This document shows positions 1 through 8,812 of a DNA stretch of 64,000 nt, in pieces. The notes below the pieces were generated by a model. It searched no databases. It was not told the DNA's origin and worked only from the letters and a program-made list of their open reading frames with translations. A program made the translations under genes and the position numbers. The stretch is from Bacteroidales bacterium (lineage in GTDB: Bacteria; Bacteroidota; Bacteroidia; Bacteroidales; P3): assembly GCA_016296345.1 (NCBI GenBank), contig JAEDJL010000004.1, positions 3,664 to 67,663 on the forward strand, written 5' to 3'. Every line of letters begins with the position of its first letter. Position 1 is the first letter of the stretch.

Positions 1-1559
1 GCATCTGAGGCTGCTCTATATTCCAATATGTATGATGCACCTTCGTTTTCGCTAACTACGGTTACGTCTGCACTTACGCTTTCTCCCTCATCAGTCCAAT
101 CAACACTGATAGAGCTGACAGGTTCGCAAGCAAGCTCAAACAAAGAAACGTTATCCACACAACCGGCTTCCGAACCGCCAGAACTATCATTATACCATAG
201 GAAGACAAGTTTGTAGATGCCTGCCTGAGTATTGGAAATTACAAATCCGTTTCTTGTCCAGTCAGAATATCTTCCAAGACGGTCGCTCAATGCGTAAGCC
301 TCCAAAGGGTAATCGCTAGTAGGAAGTTCGTAGTTTGCAGGAACTAAATACACTCTTGTGTAGTCGTAAATAGTGTATTCGGTATTGTCGTTACCGCCTT
401 TCCAATCAAATTGCAAACCATAGCGGGTGTCTTCTTGCAAATTGACGTAAGCGTATGCATAGGCGAATGTTCGTACACCGTTATTGTAAGAAGCAGTTGT
501 TCCGTTGTCGCTACTCACATAGAGACTTCCCCCCGCAAGAGGGTTGCCTTCTTCGTCTGTTCCACAGTTTTCGGCAGTGCCTATGTACCATCTGTTTGTT
601 CCGCTTAGAGTTGTAACCCATGCTGTCATGTTTTCAGCATCGTCAAAGGTCTCTGTTACAGGTATAGGCAGACAGTCATCTTCGGTAGGAAGTGTAAAGA
701 ATGAGGTTGTTACATAGTCGCTGTTGCTGCCTGAGCAAACACCATATACTCTTACGTCATAATTTGACAAAGAGTTAAGACCTGTGATTGTGTAGAAAGT
801 ATCGGTGATAGAAGTGCTTGCCGTCGTCCAATCTTCTTCGTTTGACAATTTGTAGTCCAAGCCGAAAGTTGTAGTTGAAGCGTCAGCTGCTCTCCACGAA
901 ATGGTAGCTTCGTTTGCAAGGATGTCTTGTGAAGCAAGTCCTGCTGCAGGGAAGCAATATTCTTCTCCCTCGCCAATGATTAGAAATCTTGTGTTCGGGA
1001 TTTGGTTGTAAGTTATTCCCGAATAGGTACAGTTGTAGCCAGAAACAACGTCATAGTCATCTCGGTGCATCAACATTCTGCTGCCGGTTGTCGATGTTTG
1101 AGTGAAAACACGGTTGCTAAACCATGCACCTCTTGGAGAGTTGTAAGCAACAACGAGATTTCCCGTTCCGCTATACTCAAAAGGAGTGGTAAGGAAGATT
1201 GTTACCCAACCCTGACTGTAAGTTACGCTTCCTCCGGAATAAACCTGAGTCATCGTTAAGGTCTCCCAGTCTGTCGAACCCGAGAATGCAGTTCTCGAAA
1301 CCTCTGCCATATAAATGGTAGGGTTCGGATCGATTAACTGTTCTGCAGCAGCATACTGATAAGAGATAGAAATAATAGTACCTGCCTGCAATTCGCTCGA
1401 CAGATACACTACCTCACTGAAGCTGTTGTTGTAATAGGAATAGATGGGACCATAACCCGTCAGAGCCGAGTTTGTGTCCCCTACCGTCACAGTGGTTTGT
1501 GCCGGTAACTGAATTGCGAAGGCTATCGCCATCACAATCAAAGATAGAAATTTCTTCAT
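1..1559 (-). CDS. Secreted fibronectin-III-like surface protein, C-terminus cut by the window edge
   Basis: An uninterrupted frame runs from an ATG at 1559 off the left edge (519 codons visible). The N-terminus MKKFLSLIVMAIAFAIQLPAQ is a signal peptide ending in a typical cleavage site. Residues of about 200-300 resemble a fibronectin type III module (phrases such as ATISWRAAD and YTITGLNSLSNYDVRVYGV). This is followed by a jelly-roll-like segment with ETFDDAENMTAWV, of the kind found in Bacteroidetes proteins secreted by the type IX system. The sorting domain expected at the C-terminus would lie outside the window, so type IX export is inferred. A promoter lies 40 bases upstream. No catalytic motif is visible; adhesin, or a non-catalytic part of a secreted enzyme, are both possible. 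Confidence 0.8.
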   Translation of the reverse strand, partial: MKKFLSLIVMAIAFAIQLPAQTTVTVGDTNSALTGYGPIYSYYNNSFSEVVYLSSELQAGTIISISYQYAAAEQLIDPNPTIYMAEVSRTAFSGSTDWETLTMTQVYSGGSVTYSQGWVTIFLTTPFEYSGTGNLVVAYNSPRGAWFSNRVFTQTSTTGSRMLMHRDDYDVVSGYNCTYSGITYNQIPNTRFLIIGEGEEYCFPAAGLASQDILANEATISWRAADASTTTFGLDYKLSNEEDWTTASTSITDTFYTITGLNSLSNYDVRVYGVCSGSNSDYVTTSFFTLPTEDDCLPIPVTETFDDAENMTAWVTTLSGTNRWYIGTAENCGTDEEGNPLAGGSLYVSSDNGTTASYNNGVRTFAYAYAYVNLQEDTRYGLQFDWKGGNDNTEYTIYDYTRVYLVPANYELPTSDYPLEAYALSDRLGRYSDWTRNGFVISNTQAGIYKLVFLWYNDSSGGSEAGCVDNVSLFELACEPVSSISVDWTDEGESVSADVTVVSENEGASYILEYRAASD

Positions 1560-1598
1560 GTCTTTTTGTGTTTTTGTTATAAAATCATTTTGACGGGT

Positions 1599-1629
1599 CA
1601 AAGTTATGGAACTTTTTCAATACTGCCAA
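1599..1629 (-). promoter_or_regulatory. Promoter of the secreted fibronectin-like gene
   Basis: Read on the minus strand, TAACTTTG (1606-1599) matches the Bacteroidetes -7 element TAnnTTTG, with TTG (1629-1627) about 20 bases further upstream. The predicted start of transcription is near 1591, giving a short leader to the ATG at 1559. Confidence 0.6.
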
Positions 1630-1787
1630 ATTTTTCTGCAAGAAAGTTCCGCTGACGATAAAACTACTTTTCATCGCATTGTTTTGGCACGGTTTTTGTA
1701 TAGAGACTTAGTTTGCTGATTGTCAATCGAAAGAACAAATCACGCAAAAGTATAAAATCTGTTCAGTGAATTTAATTCTATAAAAAA

Positions 1788-1890
1788 TAAAACGGCATTT
1801 GAAAGAGAGTAAAAAAGCCGTTTGAGCGGTAGTAAAACGCCGTTTTTATTTGGATAAAACGCCGTTTCAGTCAAACAAAAGGGCGTTTTG
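1788..1890. repeat. Palindromic repeat array A, five units of about 22 bases
   Basis: Five units begin near 1788, 1810, 1833, 1855 and 1877. Each has a short inverted-repeat core close to AAAACGCCGTTTT followed by about 9 variable bases. The array fills much of the space between the secreted-protein gene, which starts at 1559 and reads away from it, and the end of yidD. The rest of the 1560-1897 gap holds only the promoter at 1599-1629. Related arrays occur at 27029, 37262, 42542, 49751, 50961, 51990 and 60641. Confidence 0.8.
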
Positions 1891-1897
1891 CTCCGTG

Positions 1898-2128
1898 CTA
1901 TGGAACAGGGTCATAGCCGCTGCCTCCCCACGGATTGCAATGAAGAATGCGTTTGAGTGCAAGAAAACCGCCCTTGAAAGGTCCGTACTTCTGTATTGCC
2001 TCTAAGGCATATTGCGAACAAGTCGGCGTAAACCGACAGGCAGGAGGCGTATGAGGAGAAATGGCTGTCTGATAGAACCTTATGAGGAAAATGAACAGCC
2101 ACGAGAAAAATTTCTTAATGATTTTCAT
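1898..2128 (-). CDS. yidD: Membrane protein insertion efficiency factor YidD
   Basis: This 76-residue protein has the YidD signature: an N-terminal amphipathic or hydrophobic stretch ([19 protein letters not shown]), then [15 protein letters not shown] with the conserved cysteines, and [14 protein letters not shown] at the end. In other bacteria YidD sits at the inner membrane and helps YidC-dependent insertion of membrane proteins. Its start overlaps the end of rnpA by 14 bases, the usual gene pairing, so the two are probably translationally coupled. Length and motifs are complete. Confidence 0.95.
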   Translation of the reverse strand: MKIIKKFFSWLFIFLIRFYQTAISPHTPPACRFTPTCSQYALEAIQKYGPFKGGFLALKRILHCNPWGGSGYDPVP

Positions 2129-2534
2129 TTTCTGCCTTGGCGGTAAGGGTTGATAGGATTTCGGTCATTTTCGTTTGGGTCTGCCGATAGGTCGGAAGAT
2201 GTTTTGAAACCAAGCTGACACTGAAAAGAAGTCTGAGCTTCTTGTCTTCAAGCAGGCTTTGGAGTTGTTGTTTATTGGTTCGGAGTGTTTCTCTGATAAG
2301 TCTCTTGGCTCTGTTGCGACAGACTGCAAAACGCTGATATTTCTTTGGGGAGGTGATAAGTACCGACACTGCTTCGCCCTTACAATCCCAAGCCTCGAAC
2401 AGATACCTCACACTGAACGGATATGCCATAAATCTCCCTCCCTTGGAAAAGAGACGCTCAATATCGTTGCGTGAGGTAAGCCGCTCGCTCTTTGGAAAAC
2501 TATTCTGCTTTTTTTGTTGTCTTTTTTGCTGCAC
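2115..2534 (-). CDS. rnpA: Ribonuclease P protein component
   Basis: This 139-residue basic protein carries the RNR signature of RnpA ([15 protein letters not shown], about residues 71-85) and the early [17 protein letters not shown] motif. It binds the catalytic RNase P RNA and helps 5' maturation of tRNAs. It is slightly long at the N-terminus because of a Gln/Lys-rich lead ([10 protein letters not shown]). The first 35 bases lie inside the 3' end of hemD, read in another frame. Together with yidD downstream it forms a tightly overlapping three-gene unit. Confidence 0.95.
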   Translation of the reverse strand: MQQKRQQKKQNSFPKSERLTSRNDIERLFSKGGRFMAYPFSVRYLFEAWDCKGEAVSVLITSPKKYQRFAVCRNRAKRLIRETLRTNKQQLQSLLEDKKLRLLFSVSLVSKHLPTYRQTQTKMTEILSTLTAKAENENH

Positions 2535-3402
2535 CTGTCTTGGCTTTTGCAGTGGTTTTCTTGGTGGTCGATTTGGTTGCGGTGGTTGCTTTGCGTGGTC
2601 GTTTTTTGCTCTGTGCCTCTATTTCTTTTATCCAATCTTGTCGCTGCTGCTCGTCCAAAGAGAGAAACTTGTCTATCGCCATGACCATTGACGGATAGTC
2701 CTTTGTGGGTGCAGGTATGTAGGATTTGAGCTTTGCAGATTTGAGAGCCGCCTGAGTGGTTGCTCCAAAGGCTGCAATAAGTATGTTTTCGTGTGTGGCT
2801 TCGGGGAAGTTGTGTACAAACGCCTTTACCCCGATTGGAGAAAACATTGCAACCATGTCGAAGTCTGCTATGTTCAAAGCCGAAAGGTCTTTGATGACCG
2901 AACGATACATGACCGCTTTGGTGAAGTTCAGCTTTGAGGCTTCCAACATCTTGAAGTAGTCAGATGAAGCATCTTCGGCACAAGGGAAGAGAAACTTCTC
3001 GTCTTTGTGCTTTACCATCACCTCGACCAAGTCGGAGAATGCAACCTTGCCATAGAAGATTTTACGCTTGCGGTATTGTATGTGGTTTTGCAAGTAGTTT
3101 GCTATGGTCTCTCCTATGCAGAAGTACTTCATTGTTTCGGGAATGGTTATTCGAAGCTCTTTTGCCAGACGGAAATAGTTATCTACTGCCAACTTGCTTG
3201 TCATTATGACCGCACTATAATCCAACAGTGCTATTCTCGAGTCTCTGAACTCTCTTGTGCTTACGCCGACAACATCGAAAAATTTGAAGAATGTCAGTTG
3301 CACCTTGTATTTGTCAATCAGCACTCTGTACTGAGACTTTGCCAAATCTTCGGGGGCAGGTTGTGAAATCAGAATGTTTTTTACCGTTGTTGGTATTGCC
3401 AT
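2500..3402 (-). CDS. hemD: Uroporphyrinogen-III synthase HemD with a lysine/alanine/threonine-rich tail
   Basis: Residues 1 to about 255 fit the two-domain uroporphyrinogen-III synthase fold as seen in Bacteroidetes (SRIALLDYSAVIMTSKLAVDNY; YFCIGETIANYL; FDMVAMFSPIGVKAF; AAFGATTQAAL). The enzyme closes hydroxymethylbilane to uroporphyrinogen III in tetrapyrrole synthesis. The last 35 or so residues are a basic tail rich in Lys, Thr and Ala ([18 protein letters not shown]), like histone H1 tails and not part of the enzyme fold. The tail codons overlap the start of rnpA. The neighbour DUF4271 gene lies 11 bases upstream; hemD-DUF4271 pairing is usual in this phylum. Confidence 0.85.
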   Translation of the reverse strand: MAIPTTVKNILISQPAPEDLAKSQYRVLIDKYKVQLTFFKFFDVVGVSTREFRDSRIALLDYSAVIMTSKLAVDNYFRLAKELRITIPETMKYFCIGETIANYLQNHIQYRKRKIFYGKVAFSDLVEVMVKHKDEKFLFPCAEDASSDYFKMLEASKLNFTKAVMYRSVIKDLSALNIADFDMVAMFSPIGVKAFVHNFPEATHENILIAAFGATTQAALKSAKLKSYIPAPTKDYPSMVMAIDKFLSLDEQQRQDWIKEIEAQSKKRPRKATTATKSTTKKTTAKAKTGAAKKTTKKAE

Positions 3403-3413
3403 AAATAATTGAT

Positions 3414-4286
3414 TTACTTAGATATTAACAACTTTACTACAACAAAGAATGGTAGCAATTCGACGATGCAAAGGTAGCAAAATAAATAGATTCGGGAAAA
3501 TTTTGAAAAGTAAAATACCAAACAGAGACCTCTGACAAGTCTCACAAGTGCAAGCAACACAAGCAATCCGCAGGCTGTTGCAAGAAAATATAATTGCATA
3601 TACGGAGGAGTGAAAAGAGCAAAGGTTACTATGGGAAAGAGCAACAAAAAGTCGAGGAAGAAGAAGACCGACTGGTTGAGAAGGTACAGCCGTGTAACCT
3701 CCCCTGTGCGGAAAAGCGAACCGAAAAATCTAATCAAGCCCATTCGGAAAACAAGAAAGACAAAAAGGACAAGCAACAAAATGCCGAAAAATTGTACATC
3801 TGTGAGAGCAAAAGGAAGATAGGTTGCAAGATTGAAGTAATCTATCAAGTTCCAAGCAAGAAGTGCCGTTACAAAAACAAAGGGAAATATGGTCAGAAAG
3901 ATTGTTCCATTGACCGATTTGGAGAAAAACTCGAACTCTTTGAGCGAAAAGCAAGTCCGCAACATCTCGAAGCTGCGGTAACGAAAGGAATGAAACAACA
4001 CTACAATGCAACTGAACAACAAAAGCACTACAACAAAGAGCCAATCGGTGCTTCTCTGCTCTGCAACAATGGGTTTGGGCTGCATATTGCGATTGAAAAC
4101 GTATGTCTTTTCGGTAAAGAGCGAGGGCGAATAGTGCAGAACAGGGAATGAATCGTTGAGTACCTTATTGACATACTGAGAAAAACCCATGTTGTCGGAG
4201 GTATCAGAATATGCCGTTGTATCTTTCATCAAATACAACGGCACAAACAAAGAGTCGCTCTGTGGAATTGTATCGTTTTGGAGCAT
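3414..4286 (-). CDS. DUF4271 integral membrane protein
   Basis: This 290-residue protein has a soluble N-terminal 80 residues and then about six or seven hydrophobic helices (for example WLFVVVLLLFSCIVVLFHSF, FLTIFPFVFVTALLAW, FFGILLLVLFVFLVF, IYLFCYLCIVELLPFFVVVKLL). Length, topology and position directly upstream of hemD match the Bacteroidetes DUF4271 family. Function is unknown. It follows the C25 peptidase gene by 6 bases and may be transcribed with it. No catalytic motif is visible. Confidence 0.7.
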   Translation of the reverse strand: MLQNDTIPQSDSLFVPLYLMKDTTAYSDTSDNMGFSQYVNKVLNDSFPVLHYSPSLFTEKTYVFNRNMQPKPIVAEQRSTDWLFVVVLLLFSCIVVLFHSFRYRSFEMLRTCFSLKEFEFFSKSVNGTIFLTIFPFVFVTALLAWNLIDYFNLATYLPFALTDVQFFGILLLVLFVFLVFRMGLIRFFGSLFRTGEVTRLYLLNQSVFFFLDFLLLFPIVTFALFTPPYMQLYFLATACGLLVLLALVRLVRGLCLVFYFSKFSRIYLFCYLCIVELLPFFVVVKLLISK

Positions 4287-4292
4287 CAGTTA

Positions 4293-7200
4293 CTATCGTG
4301 CAATGATTAGTTTTTGTGTCTGAATGCTATTTGACGAGCGTACACAGAGAAGATAAACTCCCGACGGCAAAAAGTCGGTGTTTATTGTCATGCTTTGTCC
4401 CTCGGCTTTGACCTCCGATAGTTTTTCTCCCGTAAGCGAGAAGACAAATACCGTGCTGCCTGCTTCCAATCCTCCTATTTCCACGGTGGTGTTTGCAGGG
4501 TTGGGATAGATGCTGAGAGTGCTTTGGCTTGCTGCTTCCAAGCCTGACATTGTTGTCTGCATAGGGATTGCAAGGTCATCTATCCATGCAGCGTCCGAAC
4601 CGTAGGCAGAAGAGTAGTCTTTGGAGTATTCAAACTTCAAAACATGGCTTCCTGCAGGGATTACAAACTGCTTAAACTGCCATGAAGTGTTGGTTGTTCC
4701 CGAAAGAGACACCTTTTCTTCTTCGTCTATGTAGAACTTGAAGAAGTCATAGTTGCTTTCAGAAGATACTTTGACGTAGAAAGAGACCGTGTCCGGCGAA
4801 GAGGTCGAAAGCGAAATGGTAAACGCCGAAGCCTGATTGTCGCTTATCGATGCCGAACGCAAAGAGTAAGTACCTTGATGTGAAGTGGAATTGTCGATAA
4901 TCCAAGGGTGTGAAGCATTGTTTTCAAATACTTGTGGCACAAGTGCGTCTTCAAAGTCGAAAGCATTGTCAAAGCCTGCAATGGTTATGAGTTTGGTTTG
5001 AGAATATGCTCCCAAGGTGTGAGTTACTGCAAATGTTATACTGTCGCCTTGGCTCAATGTGCAGTCGAAATACTCGCTCAAAGATTGGTCGGGAGCAATG
5101 GCTGCAATTTGTCGCTGTGTGTCTTGTCCGAAAGAGAGGTTTGCCGACCTGCTTTCAATGCTCAATGTTCCTTGTTCGGAAGGGATTGCTCCAAGGTTGG
5201 CAAGGGTTACCTTGATTTGGTCTCCCGATTGCGAGCTGACAAGCTCTGCCAAAGTAATATCTGTCTGTGGTGCTTCGACAAGGGTGCTTACGGTCTTTGT
5301 GGTGCTGTATTCGTCGGAGCTGATTGCAAACACGGTATTGATGCGGCTATTGTTTTCCAAAGCGGCATGGGTTCTGATTTCAAAGGCTCTTGCAGCCGTA
5401 TGGACTTGTTCGCAAGCTATCTCGCCCAAATTGACATGATATTCGCTCAACACATCGAATGCCTCGTTCCACTCTATGTTTACTCTTGTATTGTGGAGGG
5501 TTGCGTTGCCCACATTGTTCACATCGAAATGGACATAGTAGGTTTGGTCGGGCTGCAACTTCTCTACAAATTGTTCGGTGAGGGTGTTTTCAAATTTTAC
5601 GTTGCCAAAGGACAAGTAAGGTTGGTTTGCAGATATGACGGGTATCGTTTCGATGAGCGGTTTGTAGAATTGGTTGGTCAAAACTATGGTTACCTCGCTC
5701 ATATCTTCCGTTATCGAGAAAGTCAAGTGTACACTTCCGGAAGCATCTGCCTGAGAGGCTGCAAGGAGTGTTCCGTTGCTGCTGATGCCGACGTATGTGT
5801 ATGGCGGCAGATTTGAAAGAGAAAGTTCTTCGTCGGACATTGCTATCTCGGAAGGAAGATTGACCTCGAAAGTTCTGCCAACTCCTGCGTATGGAACAAG
5901 AGAAGGGTCTCCCATAAGGTTGTAAACCTCCCAATAGTAGTTCTTTCGGCTTGAAGAGGAAGCCTCGACTGCCAAGTTGCCTGCCTGAACCATCTGTCCT
6001 GCTGTGGTGTACCATTTGTTAAAAGTTTCGGAATGAGTGTGAAAGAACCTGTCGTAGGCTCCGAGTGCCGACGAAGAGTAGTTTGGTTGCACGGTCGGGG
6101 TCTTTGCTCCCACCGACCAGTAGAAGTCTTCATACCAATAGGTGTAGTTGCTTCCTCCAATCACTGCCACAGCTCCCTTGTCGGCTGCTCTTATGAGGCT
6201 TTCGGCAAAGCAGGTAGTCTCGTCATACTTGCTCGACAAGCAGCAGTTGTTGATAAACAAGCCGGCTTTGCCCGTGTTGGTTGAGGAATTGACATCGCTT
6301 CTCAAATATGAAGGCGAATACCAGCCGTCTTCGTCGCAGTGAGCCGAGTAGTTCACCCAGCCTTGTCCCTGATTGATTTGCTGTTTTATTGTAGAAGAGT
6401 AGCTTCCCGAGGCAGGGTTGTAGTAAATTGTGGTATCCAAGCCGTCAAAGTATTGTTTGACGTAATTCATCTGTCCGTTTACGCAGGTTGGTGCAGGCGA
6501 TGAGGTTTCTTTTCCTGCAACAAGGAGTATGCGATTGAGGAAGCTGTCGTCTTCAAATTGGTACTTCTCGTAAGCAATTGTCTTTGCCACTATTGCCTGC
6601 ATCTGAGCTTCGGTAGTTGCAGAGAAACGTCCGTAGAACACATCGGGCAACATATCTCCCGTATATTCGGCATAGTATAAATCGGTCGGGTGAGAAGAGC
6701 CTGTTCCTGCATAGTTGCCCGAAAATGTCGGCACTTGTGCAACGTCTCCGCACAAAAGAAGATAGTCGGCAGCCGGATTGTCTTCGGTGGCATTGTCCCA
6801 CACAGATTGCAGATAAGACTTTATTGCAGAAGATGTTGTACCTATGACATCGGTATAAAGACACTCTACTTCAAAGCCCTGCATTGTCTTCCACTCTACA
6901 AAGGGTTGCAAAGCCTGCTCAAAGGTTCTGTTTGAGACAATGAGCATCTTGTAGGGACGATTGACGTTTGTTGTGTTCACACTTGCCGAAATGTTTTTCG
7001 GATTGAGTGTTTTGGTCGCAAAAAAGCCCGATGCAGCACAGTTGTTCTTTGTTCTGAATTGTGCGGTTTTGGTATAGTCGGGATTGACAAAGCTGATTTT
7101 GTATTCGATTTGCGATGCCAACTCGATTTTATCGTTCGCAGGGTCATATCTCAACGGCGAAACGCTCACTCTTGCAAGCCTCACTCCGTTCATTATTCCC

Positions 7201-7673
7201 AAGACTTCGACGCTTACTCTTTGGGTTTGTCCGTAGCCGTTTCGATTGTAGTACGAAGGGTTCATCGAAAAGGCAACTTCTTCGTTTTGTTTGGATTGGC
7301 TGAATTGCTTTGGTGCAATCTTCACTCCTTTTTCCAAATCAAATTCTCTGAGTTGCGACACCTTCTCTTCGACCACTATGTCTTGACAAAAAGGTATTTC
7401 GATAAAATAAGAACACACAGGCAGTGCAGCATCTCCGACCTTTTCGACGCTTGTGAAGCTATCTCCCATGTCTATGGTGAAGAACTCTCTGCCGCTTATG
7501 GTCTGTTTGTGCAGTTCTACAAACGAAAATGTTTGAGACACAACCAAATCGGTCAAACTCTCCTTGATTTTTGGTTGCGAGTTCTCGTCCTGACTTTTTC
7601 CTACCAATACTTGTCCGAATGTGCTGTAAAAGCAAGCTATGGCAAGCATCAAAAATGCAAGTTTTCTCTTCAT
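4293..7673 (-). CDS. Gingipain-like C25 cysteine peptidase with type IX secretion sorting domain
   Basis: This 1126-residue secreted protein begins with a signal peptide (MKRKLAFLMLAIACFYSTFG). It has a propeptide-like region to about residue 235 and then a C25 caspase-like catalytic domain (YKMLIVSNRTF; YLLLCGDVAQVPTF; DLYYAEYTGD). The likely catalytic pair is His445 in YSAHCDEDGW and Cys478 in FINNCCLSS; Cys477 is the alternative. Immunoglobulin-like and jelly-roll domains follow. The final 75 residues are a type A sorting domain (LSIYPNPANTTVEI through GVYLLCV), which directs export by the PorSS/type IX system and cell-surface anchoring. Substrate specificity cannot be read from the sequence. 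Confidence 0.92.
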   Translation of the reverse strand: MKRKLAFLMLAIACFYSTFGQVLVGKSQDENSQPKIKESLTDLVVSQTFSFVELHKQTISGREFFTIDMGDSFTSVEKVGDAALPVCSYFIEIPFCQDIVVEEKVSQLREFDLEKGVKIAPKQFSQSKQNEEVAFSMNPSYYNRNGYGQTQRVSVEVLGIMNGVRLARVSVSPLRYDPANDKIELASQIEYKISFVNPDYTKTAQFRTKNNCAASGFFATKTLNPKNISASVNTTNVNRPYKMLIVSNRTFEQALQPFVEWKTMQGFEVECLYTDVIGTTSSAIKSYLQSVWDNATEDNPAADYLLLCGDVAQVPTFSGNYAGTGSSHPTDLYYAEYTGDMLPDVFYGRFSATTEAQMQAIVAKTIAYEKYQFEDDSFLNRILLVAGKETSSPAPTCVNGQMNYVKQYFDGLDTTIYYNPASGSYSSTIKQQINQGQGWVNYSAHCDEDGWYSPSYLRSDVNSSTNTGKAGLFINNCCLSSKYDETTCFAESLIRAADKGAVAVIGGSNYTYWYEDFYWSVGAKTPTVQPNYSSSALGAYDRFFHTHSETFNKWYTTAGQMVQAGNLAVEASSSSRKNYYWEVYNLMGDPSLVPYAGVGRTFEVNLPSEIAMSDEELSLSNLPPYTYVGISSNGTLLAASQADASGSVHLTFSITEDMSEVTIVLTNQFYKPLIETIPVISANQPYLSFGNVKFENTLTEQFVEKLQPDQTYYVHFDVNNVGNATLHNTRVNIEWNEAFDVLSEYHVNLGEIACEQVHTAARAFEIRTHAALENNSRINTVFAISSDEYSTTKTVSTLVEAPQTDITLAELVSSQSGDQIKVTLANLGAIPSEQGTLSIESRSANLSFGQDTQRQIAAIAPDQSLSEYFDCTLSQGDSITFAVTHTLGAYSQTKLITIAGFDNAFDFEDALVPQVFENNASHPWIIDNSTSHQGTYSLRSASISDNQASAFTISLSTSSPDTVSFYVKVSSESNYDFFKFYIDEEEKVSLSGTTNTSWQFKQFVIPAGSHVLKFEYSKDYSSAYGSDAAWIDDLAIPMQTTMSGLEAASQSTLSIYPNPANTTVEIGGLEAGSTVFVFSLTGEKLSEVKAEGQSMTINTDFLPSGVYLLCVRSSNSIQTQKLIIAR

Positions 7674-7773
7674 GTACTATAATGTTTTTGCAAAAATCAA
7701 CTTGCGAAATTACAAAAACATCACAAATAGCCGACACTCTGTTTGCAAAAAACTTGTTTTTCTGCTCGCGGGA

Positions 7774-7862
7774 GACACCTCTTTCGAGTGTTTTTTTTCT
7801 TTCTACGAACTTTTCTCCCCCTTTAGGGGGGAGAAGTAGAAAGAAAAAAAACACGAGGTGTC
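7774..7862. repeat. Long interrupted hairpin (89 bases, 36 pairs)
   Basis: The two arms match in three blocks. GACACCTC (7774-7781) pairs with 7855-7862. A 19-base block at 7788-7806 pairs with 7836-7854. TTCTCCCCC (7813-7821) pairs with 7827-7835, leaving a small loop. Bulges of six bases occur only on the left arm. It sits between the end of the ECF sigma gene and the start of the C25 gene. It may be a terminator for the sigma gene or a decayed miniature element. The rest of 7674-7965 shows no gene. Confidence 0.75.
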
Positions 7863-7965
7863 TGAGAAAAAAATTCTTTCTACAAAGAATCTTGGAAAAT
7901 TCTCTGAGTATCAAAGCATTTTGATAAAGTATCAAAGTGTTTTGTTTTGCAAGGGCTTTGCTGCA

Positions 7966-8472
7966 CTAACGAGAGCTTCCTCCAAGGCTGCTCATCAGCT
8001 TTCGTCTTGCAAGAAAAATCCGACTTTTCACAGTGCCTATGGAAATCATGAACTTGTCTGCAATTTCCTGATACTTGTAACCTTGGTTTATCATCTCAAA
8101 AGGAATGCGTTGTTCGTCGGGAAGTGTGGATATTGCAGCTTTGATATTTTGATAATGCAAATCGTGGTCTGCACCAATCGGACACACTCCGCTTTCGGAA
8201 TTGAAAACCGAAATCAGATTTTCGCTTTCAATCAGACTTCGTTCCCTTCTGCCACGTCGATAGTTGTTGATAAAGGTGTTTTTCATGATTGTAAACAACC
8301 ACGCTTTGATGTTGGTGTCTTGGTTGAACGACTCCTTGTGCAGAAGTGCTTTCAAAAACGTTTCTTGCACCAAGTCATTTGCCTCTTCTCTGTTGTTGGT
8401 GAGCGAAAGAGCGAAGTAATCCAAACCCTTTTGCTCTTTTACCAAACTTTCTTCAAAATTCCAATTTTTCAT
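7966..8472 (-). CDS. ECF-type RNA polymerase sigma factor
   Basis: This 168-residue protein has the two ECF regions. Region 2 is at about residues 15-80 (NREEANDLVQETFLKAL, then NIKAWLFTIMKNTFINNYRR). Region 4 is at about residues 110-165 (LPDEQRIPFEMINQGYKYQEIADKFMISIGTVKSRIFLARRKL), a helix-turn-helix that reads -35-like elements. No anti-sigma factor gene follows. The gene lies upstream of the C25 peptidase in the same direction but is separated by a long hairpin. Control of the peptidase is possible but not shown. Confidence 0.92.
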   Translation of the reverse strand: MKNWNFEESLVKEQKGLDYFALSLTNNREEANDLVQETFLKALLHKESFNQDTNIKAWLFTIMKNTFINNYRRGRRERSLIESENLISVFNSESGVCPIGADHDLHYQNIKAAISTLPDEQRIPFEMINQGYKYQEIADKFMISIGTVKSRIFLARRKLMSSLGGSSR

Positions 8473-8812
8473 AAGCTCTCATTTTTTAATTACAATGTCA
8501 GATGCACAAATCACAAAGGCATATCATGCAAGCTGTTTGCAAAGCCGATTTTTGTTGTGCAGCCGCTTCATACCCTCTATATCTCAAAAAACATACCAAA
8601 GCTCTCCGAAGAAGTGAAAACAATGCAAGATTTGCAGCTTAATTATTTGATATTCAAAAGAAAAGAATTGCAAAAGATTTCTCTCTCTCAAAGAGTGCAA
8701 AGAGCAAAACTCCCACAAAAAAGGACAAAGCGACAAAAAACTTTCGCAAAAATGGAATTTAATGCTCATTATTTGCTAAATTTGCAGGCAATTCAAAAAA
8801 TTAGTCATCGGA
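8473..8812. other. Intergenic region between divergent sigma factor and S46 peptidase genes
   Basis: 340 bases without a credible gene. It is rich in A and T. TAAATTTG at 8777-8784 is a good -7 element for the plus-strand peptidase gene, 29 bases before its ATG; the matching -33 element is weak. No repeat or hairpin of note was seen. Confidence 0.5.

Noticed and set aside
1..1559. Assigning type IX secretion to the first protein
   Set aside because: The C-terminus is outside the window, so the sorting domain cannot be seen; kept only as inference.
4932..5816. Plus-strand open frame of 294 codons within the C25 peptidase gene
   Set aside because: It is antisense to a complete peptidase with clear motifs, and its product is Cys/Val-rich without any family features.
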